From contig SVFC01000008.1 of the NCBI GenBank assembly GCA_015057035.1, positions 34,504 through 98,503 of the forward strand: a stretch of DNA of 64,000 nucleotides. Reading direction: 5' to 3'. Position 1 is the first letter of the stretch. Every line of letters begins with the position of its first letter. Origin of the DNA: Lachnospiraceae bacterium. GTDB lineage: Bacteria; Bacillota; Clostridia; Lachnospirales; Lachnospiraceae. The notes beneath the pieces are model-generated. The model did not search any database. It was not told where the DNA came from and worked only from the letters and a program-made list of their open reading frames with translations. Position numbers and translations under genes: made by a program. Below, one piece after another: positions 8,467 to 18,259 of this stretch.

Positions 8467-8886
8467 CTATGCGAGCTTAACAGTTATACTTTCACAGAAA
8501 CCAAAATGCTCATAAAGGCGGTGTTCAATAACAGCATTATTGATTTTTCGTTTGGATGATGCACTTTCAAACAACACCCAAGAAAGCCTCCCTTGCTTAA
8601 TTAATGTTCTACCGTAAGCATTATCTAGTTCTTTCTCTATTTTTAAGAAAGAGGCTATCAGATCGTCTTTTTTCTCTGATTGATTTAAAATACGCACATC
8701 AACATAAAAAGCATTTCCGTTTTCCGTGTAAATAGCTATATTGCATTTACAATCAGTAAATATGTTAACATCCGAGAAATGTACTACATTATCCGCTGAA
8801 TATTTGTGTGGTGATGTAACACAACACACTCGCGAAAAAAAGCTGTCAATAGATTTAAAATATATTTTTTCTTTAAAGATTTCCAT
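8467..8886 (-). CDS. probable immunity protein for the Rhs-TNT toxin
   Basis: A 139-residue soluble protein that starts 14 bp after the stop of the Rhs toxin gene, in the same direction. I chose ATG 8886 (MEIFKEKIYF) because AGAGG lies about 7 bp upstream; the longer frame would run into toxin sequence. I do not recognise the family. The role is inferred from position: Rhs and other polymorphic toxins are regularly followed by a small cognate immunity gene, which here would block NAD+ breakdown in the producer and its kin. The base composition is more AT-rich than the neighbouring enzyme genes, as is common for such tip/immunity cassettes. Confidence 0.65.
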   Translation of the reverse strand: MEIFKEKIYFKSIDSFFSRVCCVTSPHKYSADNVVHFSDVNIFTDCKCNIAIYTENGNAFYVDVRILNQSEKKDDLIASFLKIEKELDNAYGRTLIKQGRLSWVLFESASSKRKINNAVIEHRLYEHFGFCESITVKLA

Positions 8887-8900
8887 TATCATTTCCTCTT

Positions 8901-11900
8901 TTATAATAACTCCAAAAAGCCAAATTGGATCAATCGTTTTACTGACATCCAAGAAAAGTACTGGAAACCACCACCATTAGCTACAATACCCGTGCTGACT
9001 TTAAAACCCTTAAGTACACGATAAGAGTTTAATTGTAAGGAGTTAGATGCAGGTAAATCCAACAAAGAGTAATGTGTCCCCGGATCAGTTAAATATCTAC
9101 CGAACTGACTGCCATAACGATCCAATTTCATTCCCGGTTCAAGATTCATCGACCCCTCCGTTCCTGGCATAGCTCCTTTCATTGTACATGTATTGCTTAA
9201 ATAACTTCCGCAAATAGCAGTTCCAACAATTGCAACTGTTTCGGTTGCACCTGAGTAAACATCATACGCTGTTTGGTTACCATTAAACACCGTATCTCGC
9301 ACAAAATTATCTCCAGTAACAGCCTGTTGTATATCTGCTACACCATTTACTGTGGTAAGTACTCCTGCAGTGATTGTAACTGCCGCAGTTGCAATCATAG
9401 CAACAGGAGCTCCAGCAACACATACTGCTACACCTGCAGCAACGGCTGCTATACCTGTTACAATTCTACCAACGCCTTTTGCAAATCCCCATAAATCGAA
9501 TGTACCATAGGGATCATATCCCATAACAGGATTGTTTCCACAGTAAGCAAATAGATTGTAACTGGTAAGTCCTCCCGTACCTAAATATGCAATATCATCC
9601 GCATTAATAAACCGACCAATCTCAGGATCGTAATAACGGCTGGATACATAGTAGAGTCCCGTCTCTACATCATAATAATACCCTCTGTATCGGAACGGAT
9701 TATACACCGCCTCTGTATCTTCTCCACCATTGTGATAGGTGGTAGTGACATCGCCCCACGCATCATAGATATAGGATACCAACAAGGTGCCGTTGGAACT
9801 GTATACCGCAACAATGTCTCCCTGCAGATTTCTCTCAAACCAGTAGGATTCATAGGTGCCTGCAGCATCTGACACCTCTCGGTACTGCATTCCAATAGGA
9901 CTTCCGTCTGCATCATACAGATATACTAGTAGCTGATTGCCCCATTCCTCAGCGATAATCTGGCTTCCATTCAGCCGATAGGTATGTTCTACCCCATTCA
10001 CAGTCTTGCTGACACGAATACCTTCATCATTGTATTCAAACTCCAGCGTATAGTAATTACCTGAAGCCATGGACAGCCTTCTGCCATTCTCCCATCTAAA
10101 ACGCCAGTGAGTACCATTATAATAATTTATTGGATTTCCGATTTCATCATAAGTAAAGGTTGTTCCATCAAAACTGGTTAGTTTGTCTCCCCAGTTCTCA
10201 TCATTATATTCGTAAGTATATGTATAAAGCGCATTAGAAGGCGTCACACCTGCAGCAGTTATGTTATATTCACTCTTGGTTAGGATATTTCCTGCATTAT
10301 CATAGGTGTAGACATAGGTTCTACCCAACAGTGTGTTATCCTCTCGAAGCAACTGTCCTAAATCATCATAAACATAGCGGAATTCCTGACCATTACTCAG
10401 TTTTATTTTCGTAATGTTTCCATTATCATCATAGGTATATGTATAGGTTAATGCCGCATATTCATTGACCTTACTGGTATACGTATGTACGAGCGAAGAG
10501 GTATTGACCGGTTCATTTGAGTTGCTGTTATCATTTGGTTGAGCTACAAACTCATAGTCCACTGTATTGATAAACTGCTTATCCGAAGTCCCCTGCATAA
10601 AGTTGTATACCTTACCAGACATTCTCTTAAAAATGTCATAGGTATAGGTTACCGCACCATTCGCATAAGGCGTTAGTACCCAGTACAGGCCTACGGAATC
10701 ATCATCATTATACTTGAACTGGTAACCAAACCGACTGTTGCTATCGTTGTCTACTCCAAAATATCCCGTTATATAGTCAAAATTATACTGAACATTTTCC
10801 AGACGCGACTTGTCATCATAATAAAACTTCGCCCCAAAGGTGTTAACCAGTTTTTCCGTATCATACTCCACATGCCCAATTAGACGCTTGTTGGCATCGT
10901 AACTGTAGAGAATGCTTTTTCCTGTTAACAGGTTGTCGAACTGATATAACTGACCATAAGCATTATATTTATAGGAATAGGCCTGTTTTTCTGTACTGCC
11001 TTCAATATACCATACTTCAGAGATATTATCAAACGTATCATACACATATCTTACTGAGAAGCCGTTGGCATAATGAAGGGTATTCAGTTTTCCATTATGG
11101 CTGTTATACTCGTAACTTACAATCTCGTTACTGCCTACAGATATGGAATCCGTTTTACCAAAGTTGTCGTAACGGAAGTTATAGGTGGTAGCTTCTGTAG
11201 TAATACTCTGTAGCAGGTTTGCAGAATTATAGGTATAATCCACCTTTTCTCCACTTGTATCCGCCTCATACGTTGCCTCTTCCGTATAAATAGCAGGCAT
11301 AACAGAAGTAATGTTACCAGCAGCATCATAGGTATAACAGGTTCCTGTGTCAGTATTCGTATTGATTACTGCCAAAAGCCTGCCATTAACAGAATCATAG
11401 AAATACTTTGTCATAACTCCTAAATTGCTGATTTCTGCCAGTAACACACCAAAGTTTCTAGAAAGAGAATCTGTTTCGTATACATAATGCTGCGTGATTC
11501 TCTCTGTAGAAATTGAATAATTCGTACCATTATAGGTTGTCACACTGGTTAATTGTCCATAATTATCGTAAACGTATTTTGTTTGGGTTTGTGGCACCGT
11601 TGTAATCAGTTCTCCAGCGTTTATATAAGCATATGGATAGGATAACCTCGAACCAACCGAACTTGTAAATGTGGAATATGTTTCGGTCTCAACATTATTG
11701 GCTACAGTGTAAGTATAATCATAGAGTTCTCCACGGTTATTTGCCATACGAATCAAGTTGTTGTTTTCATCATACACATAGACCTCTTCGTAATAACCGT
11801 TTCTCTGCACCTGCACTAAGCCATTATCATAATATTCTGTAGTTACAGTAGATTCGTCAATCACCTGCGTCAGATAGATATTATCGAAATAGCCTACACC

Positions 11901-14900
11901 AGGATTGCCCTTATAGATAGCGCTAACATCTATCGTCTTTACCAATTTTTCATCTGTTGTAATACTCTTCGATACAAACTGCCACTCATTACTGTAATTT
12001 TGGAAGGCAAGTTCAAATCTATCGGTACTATCATCTGAATATGTCACCTCAACCAGAAGTCCGAATGTGCCAGAAGGTACCTGATAAGTTCCTTTTCCCA
12101 TTCCGGATACAACAAAGGTTTTTGCGGTGGTATCTGTCTGTGTAGCTGAAGCGGTATAAATCCTCTGGGTTGCAGTACTATCCGACGTTAGTTTAATTAC
12201 ATTGCCTAACAGTTCATTCTCATATACTACGGTACCCGTGGTACTCCAGTAATTGCTATATTTATACTGTGTAGTTCCCTTATGGGAATCCTCAAAGTTC
12301 CCGAATTCCACCATACTGTAGCCACTCTGACCGATGTTCTCCTCCAGCATCACATTATCAACAAGAACATACGTGTCGCCTTCATTTCCACCCACTTTGT
12401 TAGTTACAATAATGTCTATCACAAACTGCTCACCACCTGTAGAATTGCAGTTTGATGCTTTAAAATTCAGACTGACATTTACGAAACCATCTGTAGCATT
12501 GTCTTCATTTACTGCAATTAGCTTATAGGCAGTATTATCTGTTCCATCCTGAGATGTTGCTTTAATTCCTATCGTTACATTCTCTGCCTCATAGGAACAA
12601 ATATCCATAGACAACGTATAGTCTCCTTCCGGAAGAAAAACCGTCTGCCGTAGGAAATCTGAAGTATTAGTAACTACATCCACACGTGCACTATAGTTAC
12701 CATGAGTATCTCTGGTTGTCTCATTAACCGCTTCCACAAAAGAGATATTTGTAGTGTTTGACCATCCGGAAGCATTAGATGTGCCTAAACGTTTCTCAAA
12801 TCCACCGTTGAAAATGTAATTACTTGTTGCACCGCCCACAGCTGTAGAGTTTTTGATATTGTTTTTTACATTCTCTTGTGTTTCATATTCTCCGCTGGTA
12901 GCACCATAAATCGTGGTTCTTTCAACATCAGTAGAATAACAACTGGTTACACGTCCCTGCTTATCAAAGATATAACAGGTGATGATATCATCATCCGTTC
13001 CATGCACATCATCACTGCCACTTGTACGAACCTCTGTATAATCCGTGCGATAGGTATAGGTTATCTTCTGCCCATCTTCGGAATCCTTTGCATATTCCGT
13101 TACAGAAGTAACTCGCTCACCTGTATAGGTATACTCCACAGAGTATCCAGAAGTTTCATCATGAGCAGCTATCAGTTTCCCGCTACTATTATATTCATAA
13201 GTAACCGTGGTAACTATCTGGTTCTCATTGATAAACTCTATTTTTTTCAGATATCCATAATAGTCACCTGAAACATCGCTTGTCGTATAGTAATGTGGTG
13301 AATAATATAACTTCACCTTTGGTGCGTTATCATAACCATATATCTGTACCTGTTTTAACTGGTCATATGCATTATATGTATAATTCTCAAAACTTATCGC
13401 AGAACGATCCTTTGGTATTAACCATACTTGCGCAATTTTTCCATCACTCGACTGGAGGTACCTTAATACATTTCCATTTCTATCCGTTTTCGTATGAAGC
13501 ACTGCTCCCACACCGATATCACTCGTACTAACGTTGGTCTCATAAAATGTACGAACATTATGGTTCATATCCGTAATCTCATATATCCCGTCACCAATCT
13601 CTAAAGTTAACAGTAATCCATCGGTATCTTTATATGTAGTGGTACTAGTTCCATCCGGGAAAAAGGTATGCTCTGTACCATCGGCATCCGTCCAGATATA
13701 ATAAGTTATTTCTTCCCCGTCGGCATTATAATACGTATCTGGAACCAAATATTCGTTGACGTTCATCTTAAATCCATAGCCTATTCTTGGAACGATATTT
13801 GGAACTTTTGCCACAGCGGATGTAGCATATTTTCCCGCATATGCCTGGTTATATACCAGAGTAGTACCATGGCCAAACAATTGCTCATTTGATGCAAGTA
13901 TTCCAATCGTAAAGATCAATTCGCCGCTGGTATTGTTAATATATCCTGTGCCGGCAGCACCCACATTCTGTGTAGAATAGGACCAATAGTCTTCCAGCCC
14001 ATCCATTTTAGTATAGTTAATCTGTAATGGTGCTGCTGTTTTACTTCCGAGAACAAAACGGAATACTAAGTCATTTATACCAGAAGGTTTTGTTACTGGT
14101 TTAATAGCAAAACCATAATTCTTCTCTGGGTTGTCGTACCACTCAAGAACATTCTGTGTGATATCCCATTCATACTCCCATATCGCAGAGTCTGAATCCC
14201 CAATATTCTTTGCACCCTTCTGATAGTCATAAACAAGAGTTGATATCTGTCCTGCTACTCCTTTTTCATATTCGTTATAGCAGAAGGTCTCTGGGTCCCA
14301 GTCACTTAGAATCGGATATATGCCAAGATCAAGACTATAAGAAGTATTTGGGTAGCATTCATTCCATTCATGTCCGGTTACTATAAAACTAGCGCTGGTG
14401 ATAGTCGCATTCTCTGGTAATACAGGCAATTCTTCTAATTTGATGAAGGTTGTGCTCCATGTACCAACCCATAGATGGTCTGTATGCTCCAAAGAATACG
14501 GATCCGTCCTTTGGATACTAGTTCCTGCGATGGAATCTTTGCTTAGCGTAACGACAGAAGGGTCAATATACACTGGGAATACACGTTCCGCATCATTGAT
14601 CCATTCTGCATCAGCCGTAACTGTAAGGGCATACTTTCCGTTTCCAATTCTTGTAAGTGCATATGTTACTCCACTAGAGCTCATTCCACTGGCATCATAC
14701 ATAATTCCTGCTGGAATGCGGTAAACGGTTTGATTTGTATTTGGATCATAGATGTTTACGGAACCATCTTCCTCCAAAGCGGCTTCCAGGTTATTCAATT
14801 TGATGGTAAATGTATACTGATAGCTGTCCTTTTTCTCCTTAACAATGATGTTCTCTTTTACCTTTAAATCCTCAAGGACATACTCTAAGTCCACACCATC

Positions 14901-15476
14901 CAGAATATCTGCATACAGAATCTTTGAAGATAAGTTATCCAGAGCCATTAACTTTTGAAGGTCTGTGGCTGTTTCGTCTGGCTCTTCGCTAGTATTTGTC
15001 ACGCAGCCTGTGGTTTTCTTGATGGCATTGTCCAAAGACATCGTAATCTTTCGGTTGCCATCATGCAGCGTAAATAATCCGCCGTTTCCGGTAATTTTCT
15101 TGGCGAACTTGATTCTTGCATCGCTGGTAGAAAATTCACTTCCGGATTCGGACAGATGATTATTGATATCCTGCCAATTTCCATCTGCGTCTTGAACATG
15201 AACTGGAGTGGTATACTGCACTGCCACATAGCTTCCATCTTCAAGCCGGAAATGTTTTACTCTTTCCTCGCGAAGCTCTGTGACCTCGTATACTTCACTC
15301 GTTGTGTCCGTGTTTGTGTTGGTTGTGGTTGTAACTCCTTCCTCATTCTGCAGTAGTTCCGGATCCGCCCCCTGGCCCGTCTGTGCTTGCACATGACTTG
15401 CCCAGGATGTGAATAGCATAGTTACTACTAACATCATGGAAATGAGTTTCATCCATGGTTTGCTTCTTGTTAGCAT
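8901..15476 (-). CDS. secreted Rhs/YD-repeat protein with C-terminal TNT NADase toxin domain
   Basis: A 2191-residue WapA/Rhs-like polymorphic toxin. ATG 15476 precedes a clear signal peptide (MLTRSKPWMKLISMM..., cleavage after VQA near 31); a longer frame to 15581 lacks a sensible start. In order follow a DNRLRE-like domain (about 305-465), beta-sandwich modules (about 950-1190), YD repeats to about 1900, and the Rhs core (NPFRYRGYYYDVETGLYY to NPVMGYDPYG, about 1920-1990). A hydrophobic glycine/alanine-rich pretoxin segment precedes the toxin tip at 2113-2191. The tip shows LDRYGSQFGRYL, SYRVLK, GGGFQY (Gln2172) and VKRLIQFGFLE, the pattern of tuberculosis necrotizing toxin domains that hydrolyse NAD+. 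The central GQPGG-like loop is shortened. The immunity gene follows. Confidence 0.88.
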   Translation of the reverse strand: MLTRSKPWMKLISMMLVVTMLFTSWASHVQAQTGQGADPELLQNEEGVTTTTNTNTDTTSEVYEVTELREERVKHFRLEDGSYVAVQYTTPVHVQDADGNWQDINNHLSESGSEFSTSDARIKFAKKITGNGGLFTLHDGNRKITMSLDNAIKKTTGCVTNTSEEPDETATDLQKLMALDNLSSKILYADILDGVDLEYVLEDLKVKENIIVKEKKDSYQYTFTIKLNNLEAALEEDGSVNIYDPNTNQTVYRIPAGIMYDASGMSSSGVTYALTRIGNGKYALTVTADAEWINDAERVFPVYIDPSVVTLSKDSIAGTSIQRTDPYSLEHTDHLWVGTWSTTFIKLEELPVLPENATITSASFIVTGHEWNECYPNTSYSLDLGIYPILSDWDPETFCYNEYEKGVAGQISTLVYDYQKGAKNIGDSDSAIWEYEWDITQNVLEWYDNPEKNYGFAIKPVTKPSGINDLVFRFVLGSKTAAPLQINYTKMDGLEDYWSYSTQNVGAAGTGYINNTSGELIFTIGILASNEQLFGHGTTLVYNQAYAGKYATSAVAKVPNIVPRIGYGFKMNVNEYLVPDTYYNADGEEITYYIWTDADGTEHTFFPDGTSTTTYKDTDGLLLTLEIGDGIYEITDMNHNVRTFYETNVSTSDIGVGAVLHTKTDRNGNVLRYLQSSDGKIAQVWLIPKDRSAISFENYTYNAYDQLKQVQIYGYDNAPKVKLYYSPHYYTTSDVSGDYYGYLKKIEFINENQIVTTVTYEYNSSGKLIAAHDETSGYSVEYTYTGERVTSVTEYAKDSEDGQKITYTYRTDYTEVRTSGSDDVHGTDDDIITCYIFDKQGRVTSCYSTDVERTTIYGATSGEYETQENVKNNIKNSTAVGGATSNYIFNGGFEKRLGTSNASGWSNTTNISFVEAVNETTRDTHGNYSARVDVVTNTSDFLRQTVFLPEGDYTLSMDICSYEAENVTIGIKATSQDGTDNTAYKLIAVNEDNATDGFVNVSLNFKASNCNSTGGEQFVIDIIVTNKVGGNEGDTYVLVDNVMLEENIGQSGYSMVEFGNFEDSHKGTTQYKYSNYWSTTGTVVYENELLGNVIKLTSDSTATQRIYTASATQTDTTAKTFVVSGMGKGTYQVPSGTFGLLVEVTYSDDSTDRFELAFQNYSNEWQFVSKSITTDEKLVKTIDVSAIYKGNPGVGYFDNIYLTQVIDESTVTTEYYDNGLVQVQRNGYYEEVYVYDENNNLIRMANNRGELYDYTYTVANNVETETYSTFTSSVGSRLSYPYAYINAGELITTVPQTQTKYVYDNYGQLTSVTTYNGTNYSISTERITQHYVYETDSLSRNFGVLLAEISNLGVMTKYFYDSVNGRLLAVINTNTDTGTCYTYDAAGNITSVMPAIYTEEATYEADTSGEKVDYTYNSANLLQSITTEATTYNFRYDNFGKTDSISVGSNEIVSYEYNSHNGKLNTLHYANGFSVRYVYDTFDNISEVWYIEGSTEKQAYSYKYNAYGQLYQFDNLLTGKSILYSYDANKRLIGHVEYDTEKLVNTFGAKFYYDDKSRLENVQYNFDYITGYFGVDNDSNSRFGYQFKYNDDDSVGLYWVLTPYANGAVTYTYDIFKRMSGKVYNFMQGTSDKQFINTVDYEFVAQPNDNSNSNEPVNTSSLVHTYTSKVNEYAALTYTYTYDDNGNITKIKLSNGQEFRYVYDDLGQLLREDNTLLGRTYVYTYDNAGNILTKSEYNITAAGVTPSNALYTYTYEYNDENWGDKLTSFDGTTFTYDEIGNPINYYNGTHWRFRWENGRRLSMASGNYYTLEFEYNDEGIRVSKTVNGVEHTYRLNGSQIIAEEWGNQLLVYLYDADGSPIGMQYREVSDAAGTYESYWFERNLQGDIVAVYSSNGTLLVSYIYDAWGDVTTTYHNGGEDTEAVYNPFRYRGYYYDVETGLYYVSSRYYDPEIGRFINADDIAYLGTGGLTSYNLFAYCGNNPVMGYDPYGTFDLWGFAKGVGRIVTGIAAVAAGVAVCVAGAPVAMIATAAVTITAGVLTTVNGVADIQQAVTGDNFVRDTVFNGNQTAYDVYSGATETVAIVGTAICGSYLSNTCTMKGAMPGTEGSMNLEPGMKLDRYGSQFGRYLTDPGTHYSLLDLPASNSLQLNSYRVLKGFKVSTGIVANGGGFQYFSWMSVKRLIQFGFLELL

Positions 15477-15554
15477 CTTCTTTTGTCCTTTCTTCTCCCC
15501 ATCTTTTAAGCATAACACTTGTTTTTGACGAGAAAAAGGGACAGAGTTGGCAAC

Positions 15555-15593
15555 TATAGAAAATGCGTGACATTTTGTCACGCATTTTCTATA
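15555..15593. terminator. perfect 17-bp hairpin between the 181-aa gene and the rhs gene
   Basis: TATAGAAAATGCGTGAC (15555-15571) and its exact complement (15577-15593) flank a 5-nt loop. The GC-rich part, GCGTGAC/GTCACGC, is flanked by A and T tracts, so it can act as a terminator or attenuator. It overlaps the stop codon of the upstream gene, and partial read-through would set the level of the toxin gene. Confidence 0.65.
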
Positions 15594-16134
15594 AGACTCT
15601 CACTTCAAAGGCTGTTGTCTGCGGTGGAATGCTAGCTGTCATAAAGTTGGCATGTCGCACTCTTACACGCATTCCTGCTCTCAAGTCTGAAAATTGAATT
15701 TGTCTTCCACTTCGACCAATAATTCCTGCATTATCCGCCAGATTAAATCTTACAATGCTGGACAAGTTTCCATCGCTAATGGTGGTAAAATTCCGATTCC
15801 TGTGGTTAAAATCCAAAATTCTACCTGTGGTAAACTCATCCGCCTGGGAACCTCTTACAACTCGAATCACATATGCATTGGTCTGTGGTGGAATACTGCG
15901 AGTCATAGCAGAAGATGCGGTAGCATCTATAATCATGCCTCTGTTCAATGCCATAGGTGATATCCTTCGACCATTCTGACTCAATATTGTAGTACGGGGT
16001 CCCACCACCAGCACTACTGTCTGCTCGTTCCATCGATTATTTCCCAGTTCCCGATAACGCACTGTCACAAAAGTCGAGCCTCGATCTGTGGTTATATTTT
16101 GTATTCTTCCGTTGTTTATGTTAATAACGGGCAT
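15589..16134 (-). CDS. hypothetical protein with two tandem ~90-residue repeats
   Basis: A 181-residue protein without signal peptide or membrane segment. It is rich in beta-strand residues and Arg/Asn, and is built of two copies of one unit. The end of each copy is recognisable: IPPQTNAYVIRVV (about 81-93) and IPPQTTAFEVRVL (169-181). Each copy also has a GRRI/GRQI turn and a LNRGM/LRAGM segment. AAGGAATGGTG before ATG 16134 is the probable ribosome binding site. It points toward the rhs gene, separated by a hairpin. I do not recognise the family. The fold looks like paired small beta-barrels, but this is a guess from residue pattern. Confidence 0.7.
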   Translation of the reverse strand: MPVININNGRIQNITTDRGSTFVTVRYRELGNNRWNEQTVVLVVGPRTTILSQNGRRISPMALNRGMIIDATASSAMTRSIPPQTNAYVIRVVRGSQADEFTTGRILDFNHRNRNFTTISDGNLSSIVRFNLADNAGIIGRSGRQIQFSDLRAGMRVRVRHANFMTASIPPQTTAFEVRVL

Positions 16135-16196
16135 TTTTTAACACCATTCCTTTTTTACTAGTATATTCAAGCAAAAAAGAAGTAGTGTCATCCTAT

Positions 16197-17144
16197 CTAT
16201 TGTTCTTCAAAGAAACTGCGAAACTCCTCTGCCAACGTATCTCCATAGATAACATACTGCTGCCCCTCGATTGAAATTACATCTTCTGAATAGAAAAACA
16301 TCATATCAGCATTCCCTGAAACGGAAAGGAAATATCCCATATAGTGTTCTGAAATGCTACTTTCATGAACTACTTTTACTCTTACATAATTTCTATCAAA
16401 AAGAGCAAGCAACTCCTTCTTCTGCTCTCCTGTAAGCGTATATTTTTTTAATTCTGCGTCGCTTACATCACTGACATATATAGTCGCATTCTCTTCCTCA
16501 ACTCCATCCAGAAACAAATCTTTCAAGTTTCTTGGAAAAAACACATATCCAACTGCAATTAGCAGAATCACTACCACTAAAACCACTTTTCCAAACTTGC
16601 TAGATAAGAAGCGAACCCCCAAATCTACATCGCTATCTCCGCAAATCACCGGTAAATTTGCTAACACTGGCCATACAAAAGCCATAACAAAAATATACAG
16701 CACATTTTTCCAGGTAACTTCATTATAGGAATGCAAACTGGTAAGTACCTGTAGCAGCATGCAGAATGGTGCAATCTTGGCATAAAACTTAAACAAATAC
16801 GTTACTTTCATCTTGCGGATTTCACTCAAATCAATAGGCACATATTTCAGTTTATCAATAATACGGACTGTTTTGGCGTTGTTCGTGTACAAATTTTCTG
16901 TATAAGTAGTATATGGACGTAAATATAAGAAACCCGCCAATGGTCCAAACATAAGAACCATCATCCAGCCCAGCAACTCTACGTCGCCATCAACCTGCGC
17001 TATCATTTCCTGTACTGGAATTGCACATCCAATCAGCATAAACACCACCAGAAATCCAGCACCAATCCAGGTTCCTATGGTATCTGGTTTCCAGCCTTGA
17101 AAATCCTTATAAAATTTTCGAACTTTTTTCTGTTCTTCAGTCAT
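16197..17144 (-). CDS. ABC transporter-associated membrane protein (315 aa)
   Basis: An integral membrane protein with about six hydrophobic segments (two near residues 25-90, two near 115-165, one near 185-205) and a soluble C-terminal tail of about 110 residues. It is the last gene of the GntR-ABC operon, after the second ATPase, and is probably the permease partner of that ATPase. It has no recognisable substrate-binding feature. The C-terminal domain is unusual for simple ABC-2 permeases and its role is unknown. Confidence 0.7.
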   Translation of the reverse strand: MTEEQKKVRKFYKDFQGWKPDTIGTWIGAGFLVVFMLIGCAIPVQEMIAQVDGDVELLGWMMVLMFGPLAGFLYLRPYTTYTENLYTNNAKTVRIIDKLKYVPIDLSEIRKMKVTYLFKFYAKIAPFCMLLQVLTSLHSYNEVTWKNVLYIFVMAFVWPVLANLPVICGDSDVDLGVRFLSSKFGKVVLVVVILLIAVGYVFFPRNLKDLFLDGVEEENATIYVSDVSDAELKKYTLTGEQKKELLALFDRNYVRVKVVHESSISEHYMGYFLSVSGNADMMFFYSEDVISIEGQQYVIYGDTLAEEFRSFFEEQ

Positions 17145-17196
17145 AATTTTTATTCCTCATATCTTACAATTTTGTTTCAGGCATTTTCTTTTGAGA

Positions 17197-17856
17197 TTAA
17201 ACCTCTTGGAACACTGATAACGTATCACCAAACTTCACCAACCTGCCATCCTCCATAATACCCACGTAATCCATTTTCCTATGAATCTCATCCTGAATAT
17301 GACTGGTCATAATAATGGAAGCCTTCTCGTCTGCGATAATCTCCTGCAACATTTTAAAATAATCAATACGGAATACCGGATCCATTCCCGCTGTTGCCTC
17401 ATCTATCAAATAGATAGCAGGCTTGTGCGCCATAGCGAACGCAGTCTGGAACTTAAACATTTCACCGCGAGACATCTTCCCAAGGGTTTTCTTAGGGGAT
17501 AACTCCATCTTTTTCATCGCGCTATAAAACATACCCTTGTCCCACACCTCATATAAGGGGCCCAATATCTCACCATTTTGCTCCGCTGTACGCTCTAGGA
17601 AAAAAGAATTGTTATCAGAAATGAATCCAATTTTATTCATCATATTACGGTGATTGTCTCGAATATTGACACCGTTAATTCTAATCTCGCCCGAATATTG
17701 CTGCCTTGGATTCATAATATAATCCAAAAGGGTTGATTTTCCGGCACCATTTTTTCCCGCAAGCCCCATGATATATCCTGCTTCCAGAGAAAAATTGATA
17801 TCCTGCAAGGCATATTTCTTAGATGTGCCTGTCACATTAATAAACTCCAAAATCAT
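17197..17856 (-). CDS. ABC transporter ATP-binding protein
   Basis: A 219-residue nucleotide-binding subunit. Walker A is GKNGAGKST (about 34-42), the signature is a divergent MSRGE, and Walker B is IYLIDEATAG, in which Ala replaces the common Pro after DE. The switch His is in MTSHI. It resembles the ATPases of YtrA-type operons that export or respond to cell-envelope-active compounds. It sits between the GntR regulator (12 bp upstream) and the last membrane gene. Confidence 0.9.
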   Translation of the reverse strand: MILEFINVTGTSKKYALQDINFSLEAGYIMGLAGKNGAGKSTLLDYIMNPRQQYSGEIRINGVNIRDNHRNMMNKIGFISDNNSFFLERTAEQNGEILGPLYEVWDKGMFYSAMKKMELSPKKTLGKMSRGEMFKFQTAFAMAHKPAIYLIDEATAGMDPVFRIDYFKMLQEIIADEKASIIMTSHIQDEIHRKMDYVGIMEDGRLVKFGDTLSVFQEV

Positions 17857-17868
17857 ATTGCACCTCGC

Positions 17869-18249
17869 TTATTTGCTTCCAAATTCGTACAGCGCTTCTG
17901 CCATTTCAACAAGATCTTGGCAACTAAGACCTGCGTCCTTTGCCTCGTGAATGACTTCCGCTAATCTTTTTTCTAGCATCATTAGCTGCTTTTCCTTCAA
18001 AAAGTCCGTGTTGTACTCGCAAACATAGAATCCTTTTCCTGCTACAGAGCGGATAAGACCCTCTTGTTCCAGTTCTTCATAGGCCCTTTTGGTTGTAATG
18101 ACACTAACCTGCAAATCTCCTGCCAGGGCGCGAATAGATGGAAGCGCCTCGTTCGTTTTCAGTTCTCCTGTCACAATGGCATTTTTCAACTGATTTACAA
18201 TCTGCTCGTAGATTGCCAGGGTGCCTTGTGGTTGTATTACGATTTTCAT
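17869..18249 (-). CDS. GntR-family regulator, YtrA subfamily
   Basis: A 126-residue DNA-binding protein. The winged helix-turn-helix (about 10-75) contains IYEQIVNQLKNAIVTGEL and LPSIRALAGDLQVS, the usual GntR pattern. The short helical C-terminus without an effector domain marks the YtrA subfamily, whose members repress the ABC operon they belong to. The palindrome at 19934-19985 upstream of the operon is the likely target. It lies in the middle of the operon rather than first. Confidence 0.92.
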   Translation of the reverse strand: MKIVIQPQGTLAIYEQIVNQLKNAIVTGELKTNEALPSIRALAGDLQVSVITTKRAYEELEQEGLIRSVAGKGFYVCEYNTDFLKEKQLMMLEKRLAEVIHEAKDAGLSCQDLVEMAEALYEFGSK

Positions 18250-18259
18250 AATCTACCTC

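Noticed and set aside
8240..8515. Plus-strand hydrophobic frames after the GH1 gene
   Set aside because: They overlap the terminator and the end of the immunity gene and lack a ribosome binding site; the direct repeat explains the apparent pattern.
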